DNA of 64,000 nt from positions 124,001 through 188,000 of the forward strand of contig NZ_JAEQMG010000163.1 of NCBI RefSeq assembly GCF_016680995.1. Direction: 5' to 3'. This DNA is from Ruminococcus difficilis (GTDB lineage Bacteria; Bacillota_A; Clostridia; Oscillospirales; Acutalibacteraceae). Shown piece after piece: positions 1 to 6,998 of the stretch; position 1 is the stretch's first letter, and every line of letters begins with the position of its first letter. The position numbers and the translations under genes are program-made. The notes beneath the pieces were generated by a model that had not been told where the DNA came from, did not search any database, and saw only the letters and a list, made by a program, of their open reading frames with translations.

Positions 1-106
1 CGGAAATCTCGCCTTCCTTGTTGCGGACGATGCGGACCAGCGTGCGCTTATCCTTCATCTCTGTGCATCCGATACATTTTCTAAGCGGTATTTTTCGCTC
101 AGCCAT
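1..106 (-). CDS. rnpM: YlxR/RnpM family RNA-binding protein, N-terminal part (cut by window start)
   Basis: Only the first 35 or so codons are present; the rest lies outside the window. The peptide begins MAERKIPLRKCIGCTEMKDK and continues RTLVRIVR. The PxRKCIGC...K..L.R.VR pattern is the signature of the YlxR (DUF448) family. In Bacillus subtilis this protein binds and modulates RNase P RNA, hence the name RnpM. An AGAGGAG ribosome binding site precedes the ATG (cat at 104-106). It follows nusA on the same strand, the standard Firmicute order rimP-nusA-ylxR-infB. The gap from nusA (about 125 nt) is unusually long because a dispersed repeat lies there. Identification by motif and context is strong despite truncation. 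Confidence 0.9.
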   Translation of the reverse strand, partial: MAERKIPLRKCIGCTEMKDKRTLVRIVRNKEGEIS

Positions 107-145
107 AAAGATTCTCCTCTTTGTGTCACATTGTATTATTATGTC

Positions 146-220
146 ACTCGCTCACGCTCAGACATTTATACAATTCCTCAGTCGCCTTCAGGCGACAGCT
201 CCCTTTACCAAAGGGAGCCT
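146..220. repeat. Two-hairpin dispersed repeat, family R1, copy 1 (nusA-ylxR gap)
   Basis: This 75-bp element matches 42623-42697 at 64 of 75 positions by hand alignment. It holds two stems: GTCGCC/GGCGAC and GCTCCCTTT/AAAGGGAGC. The first stem differs between copies by paired changes (GTCACC/GGTGAC in the other copy), so pairing is conserved. It sits between nusA and ylxR and would be transcribed inside the operon. Confidence 0.85.
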
Positions 221-231
221 GTGACAGCATA

Positions 232-1320
232 TCATTCGGTTTCCTTGTCGTCTTCGTCTTGTGTATCCTCGCCCCAGAAACCGGACTCGGGACGGATATC
301 TATCTTATAACCGGTCAGCTTAGCCGCCAGTCTTACGTTCTGACCCTTGTTGCCGATCGCCAGCGAGAGCTGACCGTCGGGAACGGTCGCCTTGCACGCC
401 TTGGTGCCGTCCTCGGCGAGCTCGACCTTCACCACGTTTGCGGGTGACAGCGCCGCCGCGATGAACTCGGCGGGATCGTCGCTGTAGGGGACGATATCGA
501 TCTTCTCACCGCACAGCTCGTCGACGATGGTGTTGACACGCGCGCCGCGTGTACCGATGCAGGCGCCGACCGCGTCGATCTCGCTGTCCTCGGAGAAGAC
601 CGCCATCTTGGTGCGGGAGCCTGCCTCGCGGGAGATCGACTTGATCTCGACGGTGCCGTCATAGATCTCGGGGATCTCTTTCTCAAACAATCTCTTGACA
701 AAATCGGGATGGGTACGGGAGATGATCGCGCGCGGACCGCGTTCGGTCTCCTTGACGCCCGCGACATACACCTTGACGGTGTCGCCCTCGCGGAGGTCGT
801 CGCCCTCGATCTGTTCGGACTTGGGCAGCACGGTGACCGCGTTGCCGAATTTCAGCGTCGCGTTGCCGGTGATCGGATCGACGCGCTCTACGGTCGCCGT
901 CGCGATCTCCTGCGATTTGCTCTGGAACTCAACGAGCATCTGATCCTTCTCGCCGTCGCGGATACCCTGACGGATGACGGAACGCGCGGTCTGTACCGCG
1001 ATACGTCCGAACTGCTTGGGCTCGAGCGGGATGCCGATCTCCTTGCCGACAGCGGCGCGCTTGGAGATGAGCTTGGCGTCCTCCAGCGAGATCTCGTAGT
1101 TCTCATCCTCTACCTCTTCGACTACTGTTTTGAGCAGCTTGACGGAGAAGGTGTTTTTATCCGCGTCCATCTTGATCTCAACATTTTCATTGCCGCCGTA
1201 GAGGTTTCTGCACGCGGTAACGATCGCCTTTTTGATCTGAGTGATCATATACTCAGCGGGGATTCCTTTCTCTTTCTCGAGGAGCCGCAGCGCCTCAAAG
1301 AGCTCTTTGTTGCTTGCCAT
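232..1320 (-). CDS. nusA: Transcription termination/antitermination factor NusA
   Basis: NusA binds RNA polymerase and nascent RNA to modulate pausing, termination and antitermination. The 362-residue product shows the family order: N-terminal polymerase-binding domain (about 1-130), S1 domain (about 135-200), then two KH domains. The first KH contains GACIGTRGARVNTI, and the second contains LAIGNKGQNVRLAAKLTG near the C-terminus. It is short like other Gram-positive NusA proteins and lacks the acidic C-terminal repeats of the E. coli protein. It lies downstream of rimP and upstream of ylxR on the same strand. The 168-nt gap from rimP contains repeat elements, which is unusual for this tightly packed operon. 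Confidence 0.97.
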   Translation of the reverse strand: MASNKELFEALRLLEKEKGIPAEYMITQIKKAIVTACRNLYGGNENVEIKMDADKNTFSVKLLKTVVEEVEDENYEISLEDAKLISKRAAVGKEIGIPLEPKQFGRIAVQTARSVIRQGIRDGEKDQMLVEFQSKSQEIATATVERVDPITGNATLKFGNAVTVLPKSEQIEGDDLREGDTVKVYVAGVKETERGPRAIISRTHPDFVKRLFEKEIPEIYDGTVEIKSISREAGSRTKMAVFSEDSEIDAVGACIGTRGARVNTIVDELCGEKIDIVPYSDDPAEFIAAALSPANVVKVELAEDGTKACKATVPDGQLSLAIGNKGQNVRLAAKLTGYKIDIRPESGFWGEDTQDEDDKETE

Positions 1321-1344
1321 TTTTCCAAATCAGACCTTTCTATA

Positions 1345-1491
1345 CAGTGTTCAGTGGTTAGTGATCAGCGGTCAGTGTTCCATCGGATACGCTGTCCTTC
1401 TCATTAACCATCATATTTATGGTGTCATATTAATCGGGTGTGGGCAAAGCCCACCCGCAATTCCTAATTCCTAACTCCTCATTCCTAATTA
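1345..1491. repeat. Composite heptamer-ended element (R4-type left end, R3-type right end) between rimP and nusA
   Basis: The left part (1345-1381) is a run of degenerate 7-mers of the form CAGTGTT/CAGTGGT/TAGTGAT. The right part (1431-1491) is a GGTGTGGGC-aaa-GCCCACC hairpin followed by 7-mers of the form ATTCCTA/ACTCCTC. Its right edge overlaps the rimP stop codon (1489-1491), and its left edge ends shortly before the nusA ribosome binding site. The two halves belong to families that occur separately elsewhere in the window. Confidence 0.8.
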
Positions 1492-1968
1492 GTCAAAGTC
1501 GTCGAGCTTGATATAAGCCGCGTCCTTTTTGCTGATCGTCACGGTGTTCTCGCCGCTGTGGTCGGTGATGGTGACCATCCCGTCCTCATAGGCGGTCAAC
1601 ACGCCTTTGAATTCCTTGCCGATCCCGTCGAGCGGTCGGATCATCTTGACCATGATATCCGCGCCGATGTACTGCATAAAGTGCTCGGGGCGGATCAGCT
1701 CACGCTCGATACCGGGGGAGCTGACCTCGAGGATATACTCGCCGGCGATGGGATCCAGCTCATCGAGCGGCGCGTCCAGCGCGCGGGACATATTCTCACA
1801 GTCGTTGATATCCACGCCGCCGTCTTTGTCGATGAACACCCGCAAAAACCATTGCGAGCCCTCTTTGAGATAGCGCACATCCCAGATGCGCAGACCTAAG
1901 TCCGCGGCGATCGGCACGGCGATTTCTTCGACAACGGACACCGTATTCTTTCCTTTACTGTTCGCCAA
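1489..1968 (-). CDS. rimP: Ribosome maturation factor RimP
   Basis: RimP assists assembly of the 30S ribosomal subunit. The 159-residue product has the family landmarks: an alpha/beta N-terminal domain with LRVFIDKDGGVDINDCE, then EYILEVSSPGIERELI, then a C-terminal SH3-like beta domain. The length is typical. It is the first gene of the rimP-nusA-ylxR unit. The start codon (cat at 1966-1968) follows an AGGAG-like site. The stop codon TAA is the first triplet of a heptamer repeat element, so the element begins exactly where coding ends. Confidence 0.96.
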   Translation of the reverse strand: MANSKGKNTVSVVEEIAVPIAADLGLRIWDVRYLKEGSQWFLRVFIDKDGGVDINDCENMSRALDAPLDELDPIAGEYILEVSSPGIERELIRPEHFMQYIGADIMVKMIRPLDGIGKEFKGVLTAYEDGMVTITDHSGENTVTISKKDAAYIKLDDFD

Positions 1969-2312
1969 AGTATCACTCCTTCGTCATCGTTGGCTGTACT
2001 CGCTGATAGCGATCAAGGATGATCCCTATCGTGCTCGTGTCGCAACTCTTCCTCTCCCCAAAAAGCGGGGCTTTTCGGGGACCCCGAATCATTGATTGAG
2101 GTCGCCGCAGTGCTGACACAAATCGAGTACATTTCAATGATATACCAAAGCGTGTTAACAATAACAAAGAGCGGGTCCGTCAAGACCCACTCTTTACGTT
2201 AACATATCTTACTGTAGCTTATTTTATCACTTCTGCCTGTTATTGTCAAGTAAATGCTCACCAAATATACATAGCGGAACAAACGTGTTTTTGATTATTT
2301 TTCAAAAAAGTG
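1969..2312. other. Intergenic region between rimP and cysK promoters
   Basis: No gene is seen in this stretch. It holds the rimP leader, with a GGGG/CCCC-rich hairpin-prone segment near 2059-2085. It also holds an imperfect inverted repeat at about 2168-2192 (AGAGCGGGTC / GACCCACTCT) without a clear T tract in either direction, then AT-rich sequence leading to the cysK promoter. Confidence 0.5.
2139..2167 (-). promoter_or_regulatory. Possible promoter for rimP operon
   Basis: On the minus strand TTGTTA and TATATC are separated by 17 nt. The -10 is a poor match, so this is a weak candidate. It would give a leader of about 170 nt. A GC-rich inverted repeat (2168-2192) lies just upstream on the minus strand. 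Confidence 0.35.
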
Positions 2313-2341
2313 TTGACAAATCGATCGTGATGGCATATAAT
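2313..2341 (+). promoter_or_regulatory. Sigma-A-type promoter of cysK
   Basis: A perfect TTGACA (2313-2318) and TATAAT (2336-2341) are separated by 17 nt. Transcription would begin near 2348, within or just before the putative Rrf2 operator at 2350-2367, and give a leader of about 245 nt. Confidence 0.9.
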
Positions 2342-2349
2342 ACAACCAT

Positions 2350-2367
2350 CCTACTTGTTAGGTAGGT
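2350..2367. promoter_or_regulatory. Putative Rrf2/IscR-type operator downstream of the cysK promoter
   Basis: The minus strand reads ACCTACCTAACAAGTAGG. The rrf2 promoter has ACCTACCAAACCTGTGGT on the plus strand, and 14 of 18 positions agree. The site covers the expected start of transcription, consistent with repression. The assignment to the local Rrf2 protein is an inference from motif sharing and the known control of cysteine genes by Rrf2 (CymR) regulators. Confidence 0.65.
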
Positions 2368-2436
2368 TGTAAATGAACATCCGAGGTGATATAATCCATG
2401 TATACCAGCGGCTTTCGATGTTGACGAACCATCATC

Positions 2437-2545
2437 GTAGGGCGGGGAATTGCTCCCGCCGCGCCCTATAGTGAAAGTTTTATTCCTTTCGTATAGGGTT
2501 GAGTTAGCATAAATCATTTCGGGAGGAGCAAGCCCCTCCCCTACA
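2437..2545. repeat. Dispersed hairpin repeat, family R5, in the cysK leader
   Basis: Two GC-rich hairpins, GGGCGGGG...CTCCCGCC and GGGAGGAGCAAGCCCCTCCC, flank a middle section. Similar GTAGGG-CGGG-CTTG-CTCCCG units occur at 48254-48300, 55199-55222 and 58439-58467. The element occupies nearly half of the cysK 5' leader. Confidence 0.7.
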
Positions 2546-2594
2546 ATAAGGCTTTACAAATAAAAATTGATACTATATAATAAGGAGAACCATT

Positions 2595-3527
2595 ATGGCT
2601 AACATTTATACATCCGCTGATCAGCTGATCGGCAAGACCCCCCTGCTCGAACTGAGCAATATCGAAAAGAAACTCCATCTCAACGCAAAGCTCCTCGCGA
2701 AGCTCGAATACTTCAACCCCGCGGGCTCCGTCAAGGATCGTATCGCCAAGGCGATGCTGGATGACGCGGAGGAAAAGGGACTTCTTAAGGAAGGCTCCGT
2801 CATCATCGAGCCGACCTCCGGCAACACCGGTATCGGTCTGGCGGCTGTCGCGGCGGCACGAGGCTACCGCATCATCATCGTGATGCCCGAGACCATGAGC
2901 GTGGAGCGCAGACAGCTGATGAAGGCTTACGGCGCCGAGCTGGTGCTCACCGACGGCACCAAGGGCATGAAGGGCGCGATCGCCAAAGCGGATGAGCTTG
3001 CCGCTCAGATCGAGGGCGCGTTCATCCCCGGTCAGTTCGTCAATCCCGCCAACCCTGCCGCGCACATCGCGACCACCGGTCCCGAGATCTATGAGGACAC
3101 CGACGGCAAGGTCGATATCTTTGTCGCGGGCGTCGGCACAGGCGGCACCGTCACCGGCGTAGGCGAATATCTGAAAAGTAAAAATCCCGATGTCAAAATC
3201 GTTGCTGTGGAACCCGCTTCCTCCCCCGTACTCAGTAAGGGTACCGCGGGCGCGCATAAGATCCAGGGTATCGGCGCGGGCTTTGTGCCCGATGTGCTGA
3301 ACACCAAGGTCTATGACGAGGTCATCGCTGTCGAAAACGACGACGCGTTCGCCGCGGGTAAGCTCGTCGGCAAGAACGAAGGCGTACTGGTCGGTATCTC
3401 ATCCGGCGCGGCGCTCTTCGCGGCGATCGAGCTTGCGAAGCGTCCCGAGAACGCGGGCAAGAACATTGTCGTCCTTCTGCCGGATACGGGCGACCGCTAT
3501 CTTTCCACTCCGCTGTTCCAGGACTGA
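2595..3527 (+). CDS. cysK: Cysteine synthase A (O-acetylserine sulfhydrylase)
   Basis: This PLP enzyme makes L-cysteine from O-acetylserine and sulfide. The 310-residue product contains the PLP-lysine motif NPAGSVKDR (about residues 40-48), the substrate loop TSGNTG (about 75-80) and the glycine-rich phosphate-binding [10 protein letters not shown]. The C-terminus is typical for the family. AAGGAG stands 8-10 nt before the ATG. Upstream lie a perfect promoter and a site shared with the nearby Rrf2 regulator gene, which suggests cysteine or Fe-S dependent control. A rho-independent terminator follows at 3544. Confidence 0.97.
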   Translation: MANIYTSADQLIGKTPLLELSNIEKKLHLNAKLLAKLEYFNPAGSVKDRIAKAMLDDAEEKGLLKEGSVIIEPTSGNTGIGLAAVAAARGYRIIIVMPETMSVERRQLMKAYGAELVLTDGTKGMKGAIAKADELAAQIEGAFIPGQFVNPANPAAHIATTGPEIYEDTDGKVDIFVAGVGTGGTVTGVGEYLKSKNPDVKIVAVEPASSPVLSKGTAGAHKIQGIGAGFVPDVLNTKVYDEVIAVENDDAFAAGKLVGKNEGVLVGISSGAALFAAIELAKRPENAGKNIVVLLPDTGDRYLSTPLFQD

Positions 3528-3543
3528 AACGATTGAAAGAAAT

Positions 3544-3571
3544 GGCTTCGGGCAACACCGAAGCCGTTTTC
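3544..3571 (+). terminator. Rho-independent terminator after cysK
   Basis: GGCTTCGG / CCGAAGCC stem with a 6-nt loop, followed by GTTTT. Confidence 0.85.
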
Positions 3572-3579
3572 ATAATTTG

Positions 3580-3619
3580 TCATTGCGAGCCGCCAACAGG
3601 CGGTGTGGCAATCTCAACC
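3580..3619. repeat. Dispersed repeat, family R2 (GGTTGAG...AATGA type), minus orientation
   Basis: TCATTGCGAG ... GTGGCAATCTCAACC flanks a small inner hairpin CCGCC/GGCGG. The element lies between the cysK terminator and the ribosome binding site of the next gene. Confidence 0.8.
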
Positions 3620-3641
3620 ATATAAAAAGAAGGTATATGAT

Positions 3642-4178
3642 ATGAACACAAAACACTCTTCGCATACCCTGCACATTGTGATCGCCGCAATGTTTGCGGC
3701 AATGATCGCGGTGATGACTGCGTTTGTACAAATCAAGACCCCCACCGGCGGCTATGTCCACCTCGGTGACTCGATGATCTATCTGACGGCGTGCTTTTTG
3801 CCGATGCCCTACGCGATGGCGGCGTCGGCGATCGGCGGCGGAATCGCCGACCTGCTCGTCTACCCCGAGACCATCATCTACACCATCATCATCAAGGCGC
3901 TCAACGCGGTGTTTTTCAGCGCCAAGGATAACAAGCTGCTGACCAAGCGCAACGCTCTGATGACCATCCCCTCGGGACTGGTCACGGTGGTCGGCTATTC
4001 TCTCTCCAAGCTGATCCGTCAGCTTCTGGCGGGCGACAGCTTCCAAAGCGCACTGGTCAACGCGTTATGGAAAATGCCGGAGAACGGCATCCAGGCGCTC
4101 GCCTCGGCGCTGATCTTCATCCTGATCGCCGCCGCGTTCGATAAAGCGGATATCAAAAAGCGGATGCTGAACAAATAG
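3642..4178 (+). CDS. ECF transporter S component, TIGR04002-like
   Basis: The product is a 178-residue integral membrane protein with about five or six hydrophobic segments. Near residue 35 it has GGYVHLGDSMIYLTACFLP, the region typical of energy-coupling-factor substrate-binding (S) subunits, where HLGD lies at the start of a helix. Such proteins bind a vitamin or other micronutrient and work with shared EcfA/EcfT modules, which are not in this window. The substrate cannot be told from sequence. The start was chosen at 3642 because AGAAGG lies 8 nt upstream; an in-frame ATG at 3603 lies in a dispersed repeat. Placement between cysK and mnmA hints at a sulfur-related substrate, but that is only a guess. 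Confidence 0.8.
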   Translation: MNTKHSSHTLHIVIAAMFAAMIAVMTAFVQIKTPTGGYVHLGDSMIYLTACFLPMPYAMAASAIGGGIADLLVYPETIIYTIIIKALNAVFFSAKDNKLLTKRNALMTIPSGLVTVVGYSLSKLIRQLLAGDSFQSALVNALWKMPENGIQALASALIFILIAAAFDKADIKKRMLNK

Positions 4179-4180
4179 AA

Positions 4181-4207
4181 AAAGAGCCTCGGATGAGGCT
4201 CTTTTTT
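4181..4207 (+). terminator. Rho-independent terminator after ECF S component
   Basis: Perfect GAGCCTC-GGAT-GAGGCTC hairpin followed by six Ts. Confidence 0.93.
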
Positions 4208-4305
4208 AGTGAACAGGGTTTAGTGGTTAGTGGTCAGTTAATACTATACATTCTGTTTGCCATTACCGGTTACTGATCACTGGTCACTAATCACTAACCA
4301 CTGAT
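4208..4305. repeat. Heptamer-ended element, family R4, at the 3' end of mnmA
   Basis: The ends are inverted runs of 7-mers (TTAGTGG/TCAGTTA-like on the left, ACTGATC/ACTAACC-like on the right) around a unique centre. The right end overlaps the last three codons and stop codon (4294-4296) of mnmA. Confidence 0.8.
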
Positions 4306-5346
4306 AATCACGCCGCCGCCTAATACGACGTCGCCGTCGTACATCACACATGCCTGACCCGGGGTGATGGCGCGGATCGGCTCGTCGAAGATCACCGTCA
4401 CACTGCCGTCCGCGTTGGGATATGCCGTGGCGGGCTGTTCTTGCTGGCGGTAACGCGTTTTCGCTTTACAACGCACGGGTTCGGCCGGTATCTCGCCCGC
4501 GATCCAGTTGAAGTCATCCACCGTTGCCGTTGTGGTAAACAGATGACTTTCATCACCCAGCACCACCTTATTATCCTCCGCGTCGATCTTCACCACATAG
4601 ATCGGGGCGCCGACGCTGATGCCGAGGTGCTTGCGCTGACCGATGGTGTAGTGCGAGATACCCTTATGCTGTCCGAGCACCTTGCCGTCGACCGTGACGA
4701 AATCGCCGGTGGGCATGGCGCCGCATTTTTCCTCGATAAAAGCAGCATAGTCGCCGTCGGGCACAAAGCAGATATCCTGACTGTCGGGCTTGTTCGCGTT
4801 GACAAAGCCGTGCTCCGCTGCGATACGGCGCACCTCGTCCTTGCTCAATCCGCCGAGCGGAAATCGGATATGACGGAGCTGCTCCTGCGTCAGCGAATAA
4901 AGCACATAGCTCTGATCCTTGGCGGGGTCGAGCGCCTTTTTCAGCAGATATTTTCCGTTTTCTTCCTCGACGCGGGCATAATGACCCGTCACGACCAAAT
5001 CGCATCCAAGCTCCCGCGCACGGAGCAGGAGCTTGTCGAATTTCATATAGCGGTTGCAGTCGATACAGGGATTGGGCGTGACGCCGCGGCGGTAGCAATC
5101 GATGAATTTGCCGATGATCTTCTCTTCAAAATCCTCGGTAAAGTTGAACACGTAATACGGGATCCCGATGCGGTGACATACCGCGCGCGCGTCCTCGACC
5201 TCTTTGAGAGAACAGCAGGACTTGGGATTATCATCGTCTTCTTTATCAAACAGGCGCATCGTACATCCGATCCGCTCACAATCGCTCATCAATAATGCCG
5301 CTACGGAGGAATCCACGCCTCCGCTCATCGCAATCAGTGCTTTCAT
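4294..5346 (-). CDS. mnmA: tRNA-specific 2-thiouridylase MnmA
   Basis: MnmA adds the 2-thio group to wobble uridine 34 of Lys, Glu and Gln tRNAs, using sulfur relayed from a cysteine desulfurase. The 350-residue product starts MKALIAMSGGVDSSVAALL, which contains the PP-loop SGGVDSS. The catalytic cysteines are visible in GVTPNPCIDCNRYMKF and QDICFVPDGDY. GAGGT precedes the start at 5346. It lies divergent to the Rrf2 gene; in many Firmicutes mnmA is grouped with rrf2-iscS-iscU, but iscS and iscU are not here. The last codons (ATC AGT GGT TAG) are shared with a heptamer repeat, so the C-terminal residues may have been set by that element. Confidence 0.96.
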   Translation of the reverse strand: MKALIAMSGGVDSSVAALLMSDCERIGCTMRLFDKEDDDNPKSCCSLKEVEDARAVCHRIGIPYYVFNFTEDFEEKIIGKFIDCYRRGVTPNPCIDCNRYMKFDKLLLRARELGCDLVVTGHYARVEEENGKYLLKKALDPAKDQSYVLYSLTQEQLRHIRFPLGGLSKDEVRRIAAEHGFVNANKPDSQDICFVPDGDYAAFIEEKCGAMPTGDFVTVDGKVLGQHKGISHYTIGQRKHLGISVGAPIYVVKIDAEDNKVVLGDESHLFTTTATVDDFNWIAGEIPAEPVRCKAKTRYRQQEQPATAYPNADGSVTVIFDEPIRAITPGQACVMYDGDVVLGGGVIISG

Positions 5347-5365
5347 AGTTACCTCGTTTGTGATA

Positions 5366-5466
5366 GGTTGAGATACCGCGGGACGCATACGGATCGTCAT
5401 TACGAGGAGGAACAAAGTTCCGACGTGGTAATCTCAACCTCAGCAAATCGCGTCCCCCGCAATGAC
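5366..5466. repeat. Nested R2 elements in the mnmA leader
   Basis: An outer R2 element begins GGTTGAGATACCGCGGGACGC and ends GCGTCCCCCGCAATGAC. An inner R2 element in opposite orientation (5397-5439, TCATTACGAGG ... GGTAATCTCAACC) lies in its loop. It separates the mnmA promoter from its ribosome binding site. Confidence 0.7.
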
Positions 5467-5482
5467 AGCATAATATACGCAT

Positions 5483-5511
5483 ATTATATATGAAAACGGA
5501 AAAAGTGTAAA
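5483..5511 (-). promoter_or_regulatory. Promoter of mnmA
   Basis: On the minus strand TTTACA and TATAAT are separated by 17 nt. The resulting leader of about 130 nt contains the nested repeat. Confidence 0.75.
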
Positions 5512-5527
5512 GAGTCAAAAGATATGC

Positions 5528-5557
5528 TTGATTTACCTACCAAACCTGTGGTATAAT
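5528..5557 (+). promoter_or_regulatory. Promoter and overlapping operator of the rrf2 gene
   Basis: TTGATT (5528-5533) and TATAAT (5552-5557) have an 18-nt spacer. The motif ACCTACCAAACCTGTGGT (5535-5552) fills the spacer and touches the -10. It matches the site after the cysK promoter at 14 of 18 positions. A regulator bound here would block polymerase, suggesting autoregulation. Confidence 0.75.
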
Positions 5558-5629
5558 AGTATAAAGGTATTAAAACTTATACCGCCTATAGGCGGTTTGC
5601 AATGACCGTTTTGAAAAGGATGAACAAGC

Positions 5630-6058
5630 ATGAAAGTATCTACCAGAGGACGTTACGCGCTGCGCGTACTGATCGACCTTGCCGAACACAATAACGGCTC
5701 CTACATCCCGATGAAGGACGTCGCCGCGCGACAGGAGCTGTCGCTGAAATATTTGGAGCGCATCGTGCCGACACTGACCAAGGCGAAGCTGATCGCGGGC
5801 GTACACGGCAAGGGCGGCGGCTATAAGCTGACCCGCTCGCCCGAGGAATACTCCGTCGGCGAGGTACTGCGCCTGACCGAGGGCGACCTCGCGCCTGTCG
5901 CGTGCTTAGCCCCCGACGCGGATCCGTGCCCCCGTGCCGCGGAATGTCGCACCCTGAAGATGTGGCAGGGCTTTTATGACATGACGAACAAATATTTTGA
6001 CGGCATTTCCATCGCCGACCTCGCCCAAACCGAGACCGCGGATAATTATGTGATTTAA
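5630..6058 (+). CDS. Rrf2 family transcriptional regulator, IscR-like
   Basis: This 142-residue protein has the Rrf2 winged helix: it starts MKVSTRGRYALRVLIDLA, the recognition region is ARQELSLKYLERIV (about 33-46), and the wing is GKGGGYKL. Three cysteines lie in the C-terminal half at 92, 100 and 106, a spacing close to the C92-C98-C104 set that holds the [2Fe-2S] cluster of E. coli IscR. It is therefore likely to sense Fe-S or cysteine status, although Rrf2 proteins of the CymR type, which lack a cluster, also exist. It is next to mnmA and 2 kb from cysK, whose promoter carries a similar 18-nt site, which supports a small sulfur regulon. Confidence 0.92.
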   Translation: MKVSTRGRYALRVLIDLAEHNNGSYIPMKDVAARQELSLKYLERIVPTLTKAKLIAGVHGKGGGYKLTRSPEEYSVGEVLRLTEGDLAPVACLAPDADPCPRAAECRTLKMWQGFYDMTNKYFDGISIADLAQTETADNYVI

Positions 6059-6085
6059 AAAAGCCTTCCCCTTGAGGGGAAGGCT
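6055..6085 (-). terminator. Terminator for the minus-strand 6137-8982 operon
   Basis: AGCCTTCCCC-TTGA-GGGGAAGGCT hairpin. Read on the minus strand it is followed by a run of Ts that overlaps the rrf2 stop region. Confidence 0.8.
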
Positions 6086-6095
6086 CATCATCAAC

Positions 6096-6123
6096 AACGC
6101 CCCTCCGAAAGGAAGGGCGTTTT
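6096..6123 (+). terminator. Terminator after rrf2
   Basis: AACGCCCCTCC-GAAA-GGAAGGGCGTT hairpin followed by TTTC on the plus strand. Confidence 0.75.
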
Positions 6124-6136
6124 CTGCGTTCTTAGC

Positions 6137-6958
6137 CTACAGCGGCGGCTCAGGTGGCTCGGTGACCCGCTCTCCGTTATAGGTATAGGTCTTATCCTTT
6201 ACGGTGATCGTTCCGTTATCATTGAACATGATATCCGTATTCTCGTCGAGAGAAGTGTCATGTTGTTCAATCCAAACTCCATCTTTGAGAACCTTCCGAC
6301 CATCTTCGTTACGATAATGCTCAATAAACTTCCAATCCTTCACGAATTCGATCGAGCCGATTGAAAAGCTCTCCGCGCTGTTGTATGAATAGACAGCTTT
6401 ATACAACCAATTAACGTCATCGTCATCCGCGTACTCGACCACTCTGACGTGGTGTATCCCGTCCGGCGCGGGGATATCGGCGATATCGCGCGGGTTTTGA
6501 TAGCTGAACAAATATGATCCTAAAGTAAAAAAGCCACTGAACGCGAATATGATACCGAAAGCCAGAACGACCAATATTGTCAAACCCTCGTTTTTGATAT
6601 AGAAACAAGCCGTAATAATCATCACGATAGCCGAAACGAGGTAGATCGCTGTCTCCCATGTGCCGACTACGATATTTGAATTGTTCAAAACGCGTGCCAT
6701 CAGATATCTGTCGATCGGCAGCAGAAAAACAGACAGGATCAGCATGGTTTTCGCGACCTTTCCGATCCGTTTGTCCTTGCATATCAGCATAGCGGTACAA
6801 ATACCGATCAACAGCACATTCAGTACGTCAGCCCAAAGCGTCAGGCTCTTGAACAATATCGTGTAGCCCTTCAAAAAGAGCGAATATCCTAAATATAATA
6901 CAGGAAAGAAAGCGGTCAACGCAAACAGCAGATAAGTCAAGATGTTGTTTCGTTTCAT
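6137..6958 (-). CDS. Membrane protein of unknown function with an extracytoplasmic C-terminal domain
   Basis: I do not recognise the family. The 273-residue product has about five hydrophobic helices in residues 8-170 (for example TYLLFALTAFFPVLYLGYSL and ILVVLAFGIIFAFSGFFTLG). A soluble domain of about 100 residues follows, starting near IPAPDGIHHVRVVEYADDDD, with the look of a small beta-rich domain (IMFNDNGTITVKDKTYTYN). It is the last gene of an operon with two paralogous lipoproteins and a membrane-bound MerR regulator, 40 nt after the second lipoprotein. AGGAGAG precedes the start. An envelope-related role is inferred from its partners only. Confidence 0.75.
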   Translation of the reverse strand: MKRNNILTYLLFALTAFFPVLYLGYSLFLKGYTILFKSLTLWADVLNVLLIGICTAMLICKDKRIGKVAKTMLILSVFLLPIDRYLMARVLNNSNIVVGTWETAIYLVSAIVMIITACFYIKNEGLTILVVLAFGIIFAFSGFFTLGSYLFSYQNPRDIADIPAPDGIHHVRVVEYADDDDVNWLYKAVYSYNSAESFSIGSIEFVKDWKFIEHYRNEDGRKVLKDGVWIEQHDTSLDENTDIMFNDNGTITVKDKTYTYNGERVTEPPEPPL

Positions 6959-6998
6959 GACGCTCTCCTTTCATTACATCGTCAACGCGAAAAAATTG

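Noticed and set aside
2168..2192. Inverted repeat as a terminator between rimP and cysK
   Set aside because: Stem is imperfect and no T tract follows in either direction; kept only as part of the region description.
2302..2517. Small minus-strand frame across the cysK promoter and leader
   Set aside because: It overlaps a strong promoter and a dispersed repeat and has no SD.
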